Shown in pieces: positions 33,420 to 41,399 of a stretch of DNA of 64,000 nt (position 1 is its first letter; every line of letters begins with the position of its first letter). A program made the translations under genes and the position numbers. The notes beneath the pieces were generated by a model that searched no databases, had not been told where the DNA came from, and saw only the letters and a program-made list of their open reading frames with translations. The stretch is from JBBEBE01 sp040882505 (GTDB lineage: Bacteria; Bacteroidota; Rhodothermia; Balneolales; Balneolaceae): NCBI GenBank assembly GCA_040882505.1, contig JBBEBE010000005.1:454642-518641 (forward strand). Direction: 5' to 3'.

Positions 33420-34865
33420 TTAGAGTGTGGCGACTTCAATCTTGTTCTCCAACTCACTCAATATCCTCTTGTACTTGGGCAGAGTGGTCAGGCGCTCTTC
33501 TACAGTTGAGATGGCATGAATGACCGTTGAGTGATCCCTGCCACCGAAGTGAAGGCCAATGGTCTTCAGGCTGGAGTCGGTAAATTGTTTGGAGAGATAC
33601 ATGGCTATTTGCCGCGCCTCCACGATCTCCTGCTTCCGTGTCTTCTCCCGGACTTTGTTCGAGTCAATTCCGAAGTAGTCACAGACGTAGTTTTGAATCG
33701 ATTCGATCGATATTTGTGTGTTGGAGCTCCGGATCATATCCCGAAGTACCGTTTTGGCCATGGGGAGATCGATCTCGTCGACATGTTTCAACGAAGCTGT
33801 TGCCAGGAGTTTGATGATGGCTCCTTCAAGGTCCCGAACGTTTGATTTGAAATTGTGGGCAATGAACTCAATGATTTTCGGATCGAGTTGGATTCCGTTG
33901 TCTCCGGCCTTCCGTTCCAGAATGGCATATCGGGTTTCGTATTCCGGCATCTGCAAGTCTGCACTCAAGCCCCAACTGAATCGGGAAATGAGACGATCCT
34001 CAATATCCGGTACATCTTTGGGTGCCCGGTCACTGCTCAATATGATCTGCTTCCCGTCTTGATGAAGCGCATTGAAAATGTGGAAAAACTCCTCTTGCGT
34101 CTTTTCTTTTCCACTGAAGAATTGGATGTCATCTACCAACAGTACGTCAATGTTTCGGTAGAACATGGAAAAGTCGCTGGCACGGTTGTTCCGGATTGCT
34201 TGAACAAACTCGTTTGTGAACGTCTCCGAAGAAACATAGACAACCGATAGTTCGTCACGATACTGCTGTTTGATTCGGTTGCCGATGCTCTGGACGAGGT
34301 GAGTCTTGCCGAGCCCGGTTGTTCCATAAACAAAGAAGGGATTGAACGAATTTTTTCCCGGGTTGTCTGCAATCGCCATTGCGGCAGATCGTGCCAGTCG
34401 ATTACAGTCTCCTTCGATGTAGCGTTCGAATACGTAACTGTTGTTCAGATTCGATTCGATCCGGGTTCTCCGGATACCCGGTATAACAAACGGATTCTGG
34501 ATCGACTCCGGTCGATGCTCGCCAATGGGAGAGGTATCCGAGGACTCTTCCGGGGGCATGGGGCGTTGTGGGAGGCGAACGGATCGGTTGTTTTCCAGGT
34601 GGTCCGATTTCTCTACCAGAACGGAATATTCGAGTTTGCCTTCTTCTCCGAGAACCTTGACCAAGGTCGATCGGAGCATCTGGTAATAGTGCTCTTCGAG
34701 CCACTCATACCAGAATTGACTCGGGACTTCAATCGTCAGCGTTTGTTGTTCCAATCGTACCGGCTTGATCGGTTCGAACCAGGATTTGAACTTCTGATAA
34801 CTGATGTTGTCCTGGATGATTTCCAGGCACTCCTCCCATGCGTTTTCTGCGTTCAAGGTTTCCAA
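33420..34865 (-). CDS. dnaA: Chromosomal replication initiator protein DnaA
   Basis: 481 residues with all four domains. Domain I covers about 1-90 (WEECLEIIQDNISYQKFKSWF), the linker about 95-140, the AAA+ domain III about 145-365 with Walker A GTTGLGKT (181-188) and Walker B VLLVDDIQFF (241-250), and the DNA-binding domain IV about 370-481 with the signature GGRDHSTVIHAI. DnaA-ATP opens the origin and loads the helicase. A DnaA box (TTATCCACA) lies 46 nt before the start, which suggests autoregulation. The gene heads a tight run with folB and folK. Confidence 0.98.
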   Translation of the reverse strand: METLNAENAWEECLEIIQDNISYQKFKSWFEPIKPVRLEQQTLTIEVPSQFWYEWLEEHYYQMLRSTLVKVLGEEGKLEYSVLVEKSDHLENNRSVRLPQRPMPPEESSDTSPIGEHRPESIQNPFVIPGIRRTRIESNLNNSYVFERYIEGDCNRLARSAAMAIADNPGKNSFNPFFVYGTTGLGKTHLVQSIGNRIKQQYRDELSVVYVSSETFTNEFVQAIRNNRASDFSMFYRNIDVLLVDDIQFFSGKEKTQEEFFHIFNALHQDGKQIILSSDRAPKDVPDIEDRLISRFSWGLSADLQMPEYETRYAILERKAGDNGIQLDPKIIEFIAHNFKSNVRDLEGAIIKLLATASLKHVDEIDLPMAKTVLRDMIRSSNTQISIESIQNYVCDYFGIDSNKVREKTRKQEIVEARQIAMYLSKQFTDSSLKTIGLHFGGRDHSTVIHAISTVEERLTTLPKYKRILSELENKIEVATL

Positions 34866-35201
34866 GGTCGACGAATCTCGATTGGTGAAGTTCCAGTGAC
34901 ACGAATACAGTTATCCACAGTGGAAGGGTTCCATTGCGGATGGCACTTGCGAAAATGGGGATTTCTTGTCCTACTGTCAAACCGGAGAGGAGCATCCGAA
35001 TGAAAGTTATCAACATTTTCAACAACACCTTAAATACATGTGTTGCAATAAGATGAATAAAAATAAAAAATTAGTACCCATTCACTTGACACGCTTGAAT
35101 CCCCCCTGGGCGGCTGATTTGCAAAATGAGACCCCCTGAAAAATTGCATCAAAAAGTTATCCACAATCTATCCACACTCTGCACATAACGGGTGGCCCGG
35201 A
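34866..35201. other. oriC: Putative replication origin (oriC) upstream of dnaA
   Basis: This 336-nt intergenic region holds DnaA-box-like 9-mers on the plus strand: TTATCCACA at 34911-34919, TTATCAACA at 35007-35015, TTATCCACA at 35157-35165 and CTATCCACA at 35168-35176. Between them is a very AT-rich stretch (about 35028-35086, with runs such as ATAAAAATAAAAAATTAG) that could be the unwinding element. Two adjacent boxes at one end, an AT-rich core and the dnaA gene on the other side are the usual parts of a bacterial oriC. GC-skew support cannot be computed here. Confidence 0.75.
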
Positions 35202-36089
35202 TCAGGGCTGGGTCGGTCGCGGATTGCTGCAGTGGAGAAACCGGTCCACTTGATCAAGATCCTCGATAACCCGGATATGGTCGAAACTGGACGTGGCAAT
35301 CGACCGAATCGTGTCAATATCTACCGGATTGCACTCCAACCAGAGAGAGCCTTCCGGTCGAAGGGTCGCAGCCGAAAAATGAAGAATGGCCTCGTAGAAT
35401 CGAAGCGGATTTTCATCGAAGAGCGCTACTTTGGGTTCATATTCGAGGACCTCTTTTTCCATCTGCCTTGCTTCGTCCGGATAGATGTAGGGTGGGTTGG
35501 AAATGATCCAGTTGACCGGAGTCGGGAAGGGTGCATTCTCACGGGTCAAAGACATCAGGTCACATAGGTGAAACTCTGTCGCGGTTCCGTTGCGTTCGGC
35601 GTTCCACCGGGCATTTTGAAGGGCCCTTTCAGACAGATCGATTCCATGGCATGTCCAATCCGGGTGCTGTTTTTGAATCGAGATGGGGATGCAGCCGGAT
35701 CCGGTTCCGATGTCAAGAAGGATCGGACGTTCTGTTTGCACGTCGGATTGGGACTCCAGGAAGAGATGGACCAGCTGTTCCGTCTCTTGTCTCGGAATCA
35801 GGACGGACGGGTCTACACGGAATGTGCAGTTCAAAAACGAACATTCTCCGCATATGTATTGAAGGGGTTCGTGAGCGGCACGCCGTTTGACCATGTCCCG
35901 AAGTTGAGTACGCTCGTCTTCGGTGAGGGGCCGATCAAAAATCAGGTAAAGTTCAAGGCGTTGGACATCCAGTACGTGTGCGAGAAGCCATTCAATGCTC
36001 AGTCGGGGAGACGGAACCTCTCGTTGGTGGAAGTACTCCGTTGCCCATTCAATCATTCGAACAACGGTCCAGACATCGGGAATGGTCAT
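35202..36089 (-). CDS. prmC: Release factor glutamine methyltransferase
   Basis: 295 residues. PrmC (HemK) methylates the glutamine of the GGQ loop in release factors RF1 and RF2. The N-terminal helical domain (about 1-105) has SIEWLLAHVLDVQRLELYL and EPLQYICGECSF. The methyltransferase domain shows VLIPRQETEQLV, the SAM-binding LLDIGTGSGCIPISI and the catalytic NPPY in IISNPPYIYPDE. It lies on the same strand as dnaA, on the far side of the putative origin, so it is transcribed toward oriC. The upstream unknown gene ends 14 nt before its start. Confidence 0.94.
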   Translation of the reverse strand: MTIPDVWTVVRMIEWATEYFHQREVPSPRLSIEWLLAHVLDVQRLELYLIFDRPLTEDERTQLRDMVKRRAAHEPLQYICGECSFLNCTFRVDPSVLIPRQETEQLVHLFLESQSDVQTERPILLDIGTGSGCIPISIQKQHPDWTCHGIDLSERALQNARWNAERNGTATEFHLCDLMSLTRENAPFPTPVNWIISNPPYIYPDEARQMEKEVLEYEPKVALFDENPLRFYEAILHFSAATLRPEGSLWLECNPVDIDTIRSIATSSFDHIRVIEDLDQVDRFLHCSNPRPTQP

Positions 36090-36103
36090 GAACGGTGGAG
36101 AGG

Positions 36104-36496
36104 TTAGGAGTTCTCCTCTGCGTTCTCGTCCTCTTGCTCTACCTCTTCTTGCAGAGAGAGGCCAAAACGTTTGCAGTAGTCCATGACAAAATCGACGACA
36201 TCCGATTCAATCTTCTTCTCTTCGGAGAGGGAGCTTCCCCGGAAACCCATCCGGCCTCCGCTCTTTTTGAGTTCGATTCGGTTTCTCTTGCTCCCCGATT
36301 CGATAACACAAAGCAGACTGATTGTAGCATTGATCTGCTTTTCATACTGTTCGAATAGTGCGACATGAATGTCGTCACCGTTCTCACTCTGGTAGGTGTA
36401 AAGATATTTCGGGTCCAGCGCGTCGAGCAGCTTGGGAGCCATTCGTTTCAGGGTTGCCTTGGGCCCGTATGCATAATACTTGGTCAGTGAACTCAT
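36104..36496 (-). CDS. Hypothetical protein upstream of prmC
   Basis: 130 residues; I do not recognise the family. The N-terminal region is basic and mixed alpha/beta (MSSLTKYYAYGPKATLKRMA), the middle has predicted beta strands (INATISLLCVIESG, NRIELKKSGGRMGF), and the C-terminus is strongly acidic (EEVEQEDENAEEN). No signal peptide or membrane helix is visible, so it is probably cytoplasmic. It ends 14 nt before prmC and is likely cotranscribed with it. The leader contains a long inverted repeat (36539-36589). Confidence 0.7.
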   Translation of the reverse strand: MSSLTKYYAYGPKATLKRMAPKLLDALDPKYLYTYQSENGDDIHVALFEQYEKQINATISLLCVIESGSKRNRIELKKSGGRMGFRGSSLSEEKKIESDVVDFVMDYCKRFGLSLQEEVEQEDENAEENS

Positions 36497-36538
36497 ACTC
36501 TGTACGATGGATTTATTCGACAGGAATAAAAAGCTTTA

Positions 36539-36589
36539 GAGGACAAGAAGCAAATGGAGTTCGACAGGCTTTTGTCTTGCTTCTGCCTC
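36539..36589. repeat. Long imperfect inverted repeat with flanking T-rich tracts
   Basis: GAGG-ACA-AGAAGCAA and TTGCTTCT-G-CCTC form a 12-bp stem with one small internal loop, around a loop of about 23 nt. On the plus strand it is followed within 7 nt by a T-rich run (36596-36610), and on the minus strand by AAAGCTTTTTATT. It therefore looks like a terminator in both directions, but it lies in the divergent region between an unknown gene and an exported barrel-like gene, where no gene ends. It may be a leader element or the terminator of a small RNA. The rest of 36497-36680 shows nothing else clear. Confidence 0.45.
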
Positions 36590-36680
36590 TCAATGTTTTC
36601 TTTTTTTTCTTAAGATGTAACGTTCGAACGGGATCTTGCGTTAAGGATGACAAGAAACCTGATAATGAAAGACGAAATCA

Positions 36681-37526
36681 ATGCATAAGCTGATTCTCTG
36701 TACGCTTTTGATGATTGTATGGAGCGGGGCGGGAGCTCTGCAGGTCATGGCACAGATCGAGGAGCCTCCAGTTCTCCCTGCTTCCGATCCAAAGACTCCT
36801 ATGGATGAAGGGGTTCATACGGGTATCGGACTGGATATCATGTTCAACAACTACGGATTTGGAGTCGGAACAGAGTTCAGAAAAGTCCTGACCCCTATGA
36901 AAGAGGGATATGTCTCTCTTGGTATTACCGGGTTGCGGGACGTTAGTGAGCAGACATTTACAGATTTCTTTTTCGGTCAACAGATTGTCCCGAACAAATT
37001 CCAGCGAGGCATTACAATCCCGATGCTGGTTGGACTGCGCCAGCGTTTCTTTGCACGGGAAGTGGGAGACAATTATCGATTCTATCTGTCTGCAGGGATC
37101 GGGCCGGTACTCGCATTTACTTATCCCTACTTTGAAGACGAGAATCAAAACGGATATCGCGAAGATCTGCGGGAGTTCGGAATCTCCTACGTAGAACCCA
37201 TCAATGATGTGTTTTCCGGAATCGGGGATGGATCCTGGCATCTGGGAGCTGCAGGTGAGCTGAAAATAAATCTGGATATGGGGAGTCGGTTTGCACGCCT
37301 CTCATCGATTCAGTTCGGGTATCTTTTCTATTACTTCGGAGAGGGGTTGCAGATGATGGAGCCGAATCGCCCGGCACGGCGAAGCGGAGCTCTTCCCGGT
37401 GAGTTTCCGTTCGAAACGCAACCGAACGGGACGGGTGGAACCGAACTGGTCATGGAACCGGCCAACCGTGCACAGTCATTTTTCGGTACACCTCAAATTC
37501 GACTGGTTTTCTCCCGAATGTGGTAA
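36681..37526 (+). CDS. Exported beta-barrel-like protein of unknown function
   Basis: 281 residues. The signal peptide spans about 1-25 (MHKLILCTLLMIVWSGAGAL, then QVMAQ). The rest alternates hydrophobic and polar residues in short strands (VGTEFRKVLTPMKEGYVSL, NYRFYLSAGIGPVLAFTY, IQFGYLFYYFG), and it ends in a C-terminal aromatic residue (RLVFSRMW). This layout is typical of small outer-membrane barrels such as the OmpW / outer membrane beta-barrel group. I cannot assign a role. The 93-nt gap to eno suggests separate expression or read-through. Confidence 0.7.
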   Translation: MHKLILCTLLMIVWSGAGALQVMAQIEEPPVLPASDPKTPMDEGVHTGIGLDIMFNNYGFGVGTEFRKVLTPMKEGYVSLGITGLRDVSEQTFTDFFFGQQIVPNKFQRGITIPMLVGLRQRFFAREVGDNYRFYLSAGIGPVLAFTYPYFEDENQNGYREDLREFGISYVEPINDVFSGIGDGSWHLGAAGELKINLDMGSRFARLSSIQFGYLFYYFGEGLQMMEPNRPARRSGALPGEFPFETQPNGTGGTELVMEPANRAQSFFGTPQIRLVFSRMW

Positions 37527-37619
37527 GAGGGCTCTCTTCTTCTTTATTGCCAGTGGAATTCGCCGTATTTTTCAGGTTACGAGATTGGACGCAATTATTT
37601 GCAACATAAACAGGATGAT

Positions 37620-38906
37620 ATGAGCATAATTGACCAGGTAGTAGGCCGACAGATTATTGATTCAAGAGGAAATCCGACGGTGGAGGTGGATGTGATTTTG
37701 GCCGACGGTACCATCGGTCGAGCTGCCGTACCATCCGGGGCTTCCACAGGTGAACATGAAGCCGTTGAACTGCGGGACGGTGACGCCACAAAATATCTGG
37801 GGAAATCCGTTGAGAAAGCAGTCGAAGGTGTGAACAGTGTGATACATGAGGCTCTTCATGGATTTCCGGTGGAGCGGCAAACCGAGTTGGATGACCTCCT
37901 GATCGAGTTGGATGGAACACCAAACAAAGCCAAGTTGGGTGCAAATGCAATACTGGGTGTATCTCTTGCCGCAGCCAAAGCGTCCGCTCACGCACTTGGA
38001 TTGCCGCTGTATCGCTATTTGGGAGGAGTAAATGCAAAACTGATGCCGTTGCCGATGATGAATATCATTAACGGCGGATCCCATGCCGACAACAATGTCG
38101 ATCTCCAGGAGTTTATGATCATGCCTGCCGGTGCCAGTGATTTTTCCGGTGCTCTTCAAATGGGTGCAGAAGTTTTTCACAATCTCAAAAAAGTTCTTGG
38201 CTCCAAGGGTTACAGTACAGCCGTCGGGGATGAAGGTGGGTTTGCTCCCGATTTGAAGTCAAATGAAGAGGCCATCGAGGTGATTCTGGATGCCGTCGAG
38301 AAAGCCGGGTATACACCGGGTGAAGACATATTGATTGCACTGGATCCGGCGACATCGGAATTCTACAACAGCGAAGAAAAAGTGTACGAGTTTCGCTGGA
38401 GTGACGGGAGTAAAAGAGATGCAGATGCGATGGTCGGCTTTTGGAAAGAGTGGTCCGAAAAGTATCCCATTATTTCGATAGAAGATGGGATGGACGAGAA
38501 TGATTGGGACGGGTGGAAAAAGCTCACTGTTGAAATTGGAGAACATGTACAACTGGTTGGTGACGACCTCTTTGTGACCAATACAGAGCGCCTGGCAAAA
38601 GGAATCAAGAATGGGATTGCCAATTCCATTCTGATAAAAGTGAATCAAATCGGTACACTGACCGAGACATTGGACGCGATCGAGATGGCGCACAAGAACG
38701 GATACACAGCCGTTATTTCTCACCGATCAGGCGAGACGGAAGATACCACGATTGCCGACTTGGCAGTCGCCACCAATGCGGGGCAAATCAAGACGGGTTC
38801 GATGAGTCGAACCGACCGGATTGCAAAGTACAATCAACTGCTCCGGATTGAAGAGGAGCTCGGGGATGCGGCTCTCTTTTTGGGCAGAGATGTATTCGGG
38901 ATGTAG
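37620..38906 (+). CDS. eno: Enolase
   Basis: 428 residues from the ATG at 37620 (MSIIDQVVGRQIIDSRGNP); the open frame reaches 21 nt further up, but this start fits the family. Enolase converts 2-phosphoglycerate to phosphoenolpyruvate in glycolysis. Family blocks are SGASTGEHEAVELRDGD, the ASNNVDLQEFMI-like region (NNVDLQEFMIMPAGA), the DEGGFAP loop, the metal ligands in IALDPATSEF, SIEDGMDENDWDGW and GDDLFVTN, the catalytic lysine region ILIKVNQIGTLTET and the signature SHRSGETEDTTIADLAV. The gene stands alone, and a strong hairpin follows it. Confidence 0.97.
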   Translation: MSIIDQVVGRQIIDSRGNPTVEVDVILADGTIGRAAVPSGASTGEHEAVELRDGDATKYLGKSVEKAVEGVNSVIHEALHGFPVERQTELDDLLIELDGTPNKAKLGANAILGVSLAAAKASAHALGLPLYRYLGGVNAKLMPLPMMNIINGGSHADNNVDLQEFMIMPAGASDFSGALQMGAEVFHNLKKVLGSKGYSTAVGDEGGFAPDLKSNEEAIEVILDAVEKAGYTPGEDILIALDPATSEFYNSEEKVYEFRWSDGSKRDADAMVGFWKEWSEKYPIISIEDGMDENDWDGWKKLTVEIGEHVQLVGDDLFVTNTERLAKGIKNGIANSILIKVNQIGTLTETLDAIEMAHKNGYTAVISHRSGETEDTTIADLAVATNAGQIKTGSMSRTDRIAKYNQLLRIEEELGDAALFLGRDVFGM

Positions 38907-38923
38907 GGCATAGGAGTCGGGGT

Positions 38924-38946
38924 CCGGAGCCAAGAATGGGCTCCGG
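38924..38946 (+). terminator. Hairpin after eno
   Basis: CCGGAGCC and GGCTCCGG form a perfect 8-bp stem with a 7-nt loop, 17 nt after the enolase stop. There is no T-run, so Rho-independent termination would be weak; it may stabilise the 3' end of eno mRNA before recF starts. Confidence 0.45.
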
Positions 38947-38980
38947 CCAACTTCTCATCTGAATTTGAGCCTCGCAGACC

Positions 38981-40114
38981 ATGATTCTGGATCGTCTCTC
39001 CATACAACAGTTCCGAAACCATACAGAGACGACGGTCGATTTAGCACCTCGAATAAACGTTTTTACTGGCCAGAACGGGGCCGGGAAGACCAGTTTGATC
39101 GATGCGATACACTATCTCTGCATGAGTCGGAGTTTCGTCTCCAGTAGTGACCGGTATGTGGTTCAAACCGGTGAGACCTGGTTCATGCTGGAGGGGATGT
39201 TCCGTGGGAACATTCGGTCCGAATTCAGAGTCGGGTGCTCATATGACAAAGGCGAGGGGAAGAAGATCTTTGTCAATCGGAGTCCGTTGGATCGTTTTTC
39301 TGATTTGATCGGAATGGTGCCGGTGGTTGTGCTAAGTCCCGAAGATCGAAAATTGACGGATGAAGGACCGGTTTGGCGGCGCTCCTTTTTGGACGGGTTT
39401 ATCAGCCAACTTTCTACGTCTTATTTGCGGGATCTGATTCACTACCAGCGGGTAAGAAAGCAACGGAATCGGGTATTGCAACAATTGGCCTACTCCTCTT
39501 CACTTGAACCATCCATGCTGGACCCCTGGGATCAACAGTTGGTTCGCTTTGGTTCAAGGCTGATGATTGCACGGCATCACGTTATCCAAAGGTTGCAAAA
39601 ATACTTGGCCAATCAGTATGAAGCTCTTTCCGGAATGGAGCATCGACCGAATTTGGTGTATCAAACGCTGTGCGACGCGAGTCAGAGCCCGGCAGAGGTG
39701 GAGTCCGACTATCACAAGATCCTGTCCGAAAGCAGGGAACGTGAGCTGGAACGAGAACAGACATTGACGGGTCCCCATCGTGACGAGGTGGTATTTTTTC
39801 TGGGCGACATGGAGCTTCGAAACTACGGATCACAGGGTCAACATCGACTCTTTACCATAGCTTTGAAATTGGCACAACTTTTCTATTATTCGGATGAGTT
39901 GGATGATCTGCCACTCATGTTACTGGATGATGTATTCGGGAATCTGGATAAGGCGACATGCCAGTTGGTTCTCGAAATGTTGCAGCATCATCCGGGACAG
40001 ATTTTTATTACGTCTGCATCGGAATCACCGTTTGAACAGATGTCAATTGATTGGAGTGGCAACAATTCGTGGTTTTTGGCCGAAGGCGGGGCCATTCACA
40101 GGAGGGAAACATGA
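38981..40114 (+). CDS. recF: DNA replication and repair protein RecF
   Basis: 377 residues. RecF is an ABC-type ATPase that acts with RecO and RecR at gaps in replicated DNA. Walker A is TGQNGAGKTS near residues 29-38. The middle has the RecF phrase GPVWRRSFLDGFISQL and LLTGPHRDE-like (TLTGPHRDEVVF). The C-terminal part has SQGQHRLFTIALKLAQL and the Walker B region LPLMLLDDVFGNLD. Its stop overlaps the dciA start (ATGA). In many genomes recF follows dnaN, but no dnaN is seen here. Confidence 0.95.
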   Translation: MILDRLSIQQFRNHTETTVDLAPRINVFTGQNGAGKTSLIDAIHYLCMSRSFVSSSDRYVVQTGETWFMLEGMFRGNIRSEFRVGCSYDKGEGKKIFVNRSPLDRFSDLIGMVPVVVLSPEDRKLTDEGPVWRRSFLDGFISQLSTSYLRDLIHYQRVRKQRNRVLQQLAYSSSLEPSMLDPWDQQLVRFGSRLMIARHHVIQRLQKYLANQYEALSGMEHRPNLVYQTLCDASQSPAEVESDYHKILSESRERELEREQTLTGPHRDEVVFFLGDMELRNYGSQGQHRLFTIALKLAQLFYYSDELDDLPLMLLDDVFGNLDKATCQLVLEMLQHHPGQIFITSASESPFEQMSIDWSGNNSWFLAEGGAIHRRET

Positions 40115-40407
40115 GTTATTCAAACCGGCCGAAAGCACTTGGTGATCTTCTGAAAGGGTATATGAAGCGTTTGCCCGGCAATCAAGAGGTTCGCAAGGGG
40201 ATGGTACTGCACTGTTGGTCGGCAGTTGTGGGAGATCGGGTAGCGGCTGTTACGGATAAAGTCGTATTCGATGGAGACAAGCTACTGGTATATGTGAAGG
40301 GGGAAGCCTGGCGTCACGAGCTTCACTCCAATCGATATACCATTCGCGAACGCCTGAATCGAGAAGTCGGCAGTGATGTGATTCGGGAGGTGATTGTCCG
40401 ATGTTGA
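40111..40407 (+). CDS. dciA: DciA-like replicative helicase loader (DUF721)
   Basis: 98 residues from the ATG at 40111, which overlaps the recF stop by 4 nt. The DUF721 core is visible: LGDLLKGYMKRLPG, then VLHCWSAVVGDRVAAVTDKV and DKLLVYVKGEAWRHELHSNR, ending in I-V-R-C. DciA is the ancestral loader and operator of the DnaB helicase in bacteria without DnaC or DnaI. Its position next to recF and close to dnaA supports this role. It overlaps the start of the YbbR gene by 7 nt. Confidence 0.85.
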   Translation: MSYSNRPKALGDLLKGYMKRLPGNQEVRKGMVLHCWSAVVGDRVAAVTDKVVFDGDKLLVYVKGEAWRHELHSNRYTIRERLNREVGSDVIREVIVRC

Positions 40408-41399
40408 AAAGCTGGATCGATCGATTCAATCACTGGTTTCAAGAGGACTCGTCCCAGAGGGATCGAGAAACGGATGGTGCATATCTTCCCAAAGAGAAAG
40501 TATTGGTCTTTAGTCTGTCGCTAATTCTGGCTTTTTGCCTCTGGTTCATTGTCAATCTGAGTCGTGATTTTTCAATCTCGGTTGATTTCCCGATGCAGGT
40601 CGAGCATCTGTCGGATGAATTGGCACTTGTTCAGGATCCTCCAAGTCTTGTTCAGGTTGGATTGACGGGTGAGGGGTGGAACCTGATCTCTCTGTACCGA
40701 AATCCGCCAACTCTTGTGGTCGAGTCTACCGAGCAGGATGTCAATCTGTTCGAAGTGGTTCAACAACAGCTGTCGGTCTTGTCGAATGTCAATGTTACAC
40801 AAGTCCGACCTGCACGTGTTCTGTTGGAGCTTGAGGAGAAGCGTTCCCGCGATGTGGTCGTGATTCCCAATCTGAAGATTCAGTTGAGGGAGCGTTATCA
40901 ACTTCTTGATGAACCGACAGTGACTCCGGAGAGAGTGACCATTCGGGGTGCGTTGAGTGTCGTTTCTGATGTGGATACACTCTATACAGAATCCATTGTC
41001 CTCCAGGATGTGAGCAGAAGTGGTGACATTCGACTTCCGGTACTGCTGCCGGATAACGGGCTGGAGCTCGATGAACCTGACGTTCATGTAGAGTATCAAG
41101 TGGCAGAATTTACCGAGGGCGAGATGACGGTTCCAATTCGTGTTCGGGATTTACCGGGTGAAGAGCAGATCCGGTACCAACCGTCTACCGTCAATATTCG
41201 GTATGACGTCCCGATTGAGCAGTACAATGCAGTTCAGGAGGCTCGACCCTTTCGCGCATTCATTGAGTATAGCGAGTTGATGGCCGATACAACCGGTTCC
41301 CTGATACCCCGGATCGAGACAATGGATGGCGCTTGGACGCTTCGGGTCAGACAGATTCGTCCAAGCCGAATTCGCTACTTCAGGATTGTTGAACCGTAG
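40401..41399 (+). CDS. YbbR-like domain membrane protein
   Basis: 332 residues. A transmembrane helix at about 36-52 (VFSLSLILAFCLWFIV) is followed by extracytoplasmic beta-rich repeats of the YbbR type (ISVDFPMQVEHLSDELAL, then PPSLVQVGLTGEGWNLI, and VRPARVLLELEEK). In Firmicutes the YbbR protein CdaR binds and regulates the c-di-AMP cyclase; whether that holds here is unknown because no diadenylate cyclase gene is in the window. It overlaps dciA upstream by 7 nt and ends in a 20-nt overlap with the convergent ispH. Confidence 0.8.
   Translation: MLKSWIDRFNHWFQEDSSQRDRETDGAYLPKEKVLVFSLSLILAFCLWFIVNLSRDFSISVDFPMQVEHLSDELALVQDPPSLVQVGLTGEGWNLISLYRNPPTLVVESTEQDVNLFEVVQQQLSVLSNVNVTQVRPARVLLELEEKRSRDVVVIPNLKIQLRERYQLLDEPTVTPERVTIRGALSVVSDVDTLYTESIVLQDVSRSGDIRLPVLLPDNGLELDEPDVHVEYQVAEFTEGEMTVPIRVRDLPGEEQIRYQPSTVNIRYDVPIEQYNAVQEARPFRAFIEYSELMADTTGSLIPRIETMDGAWTLRVRQIRPSRIRYFRIVEP

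Noticed and set aside
36358..36693. 111-residue plus-strand open frame across the divergent region
   Set aside because: It overlaps the unknown minus-strand gene and the palindrome, has no RBS and no coherent composition.
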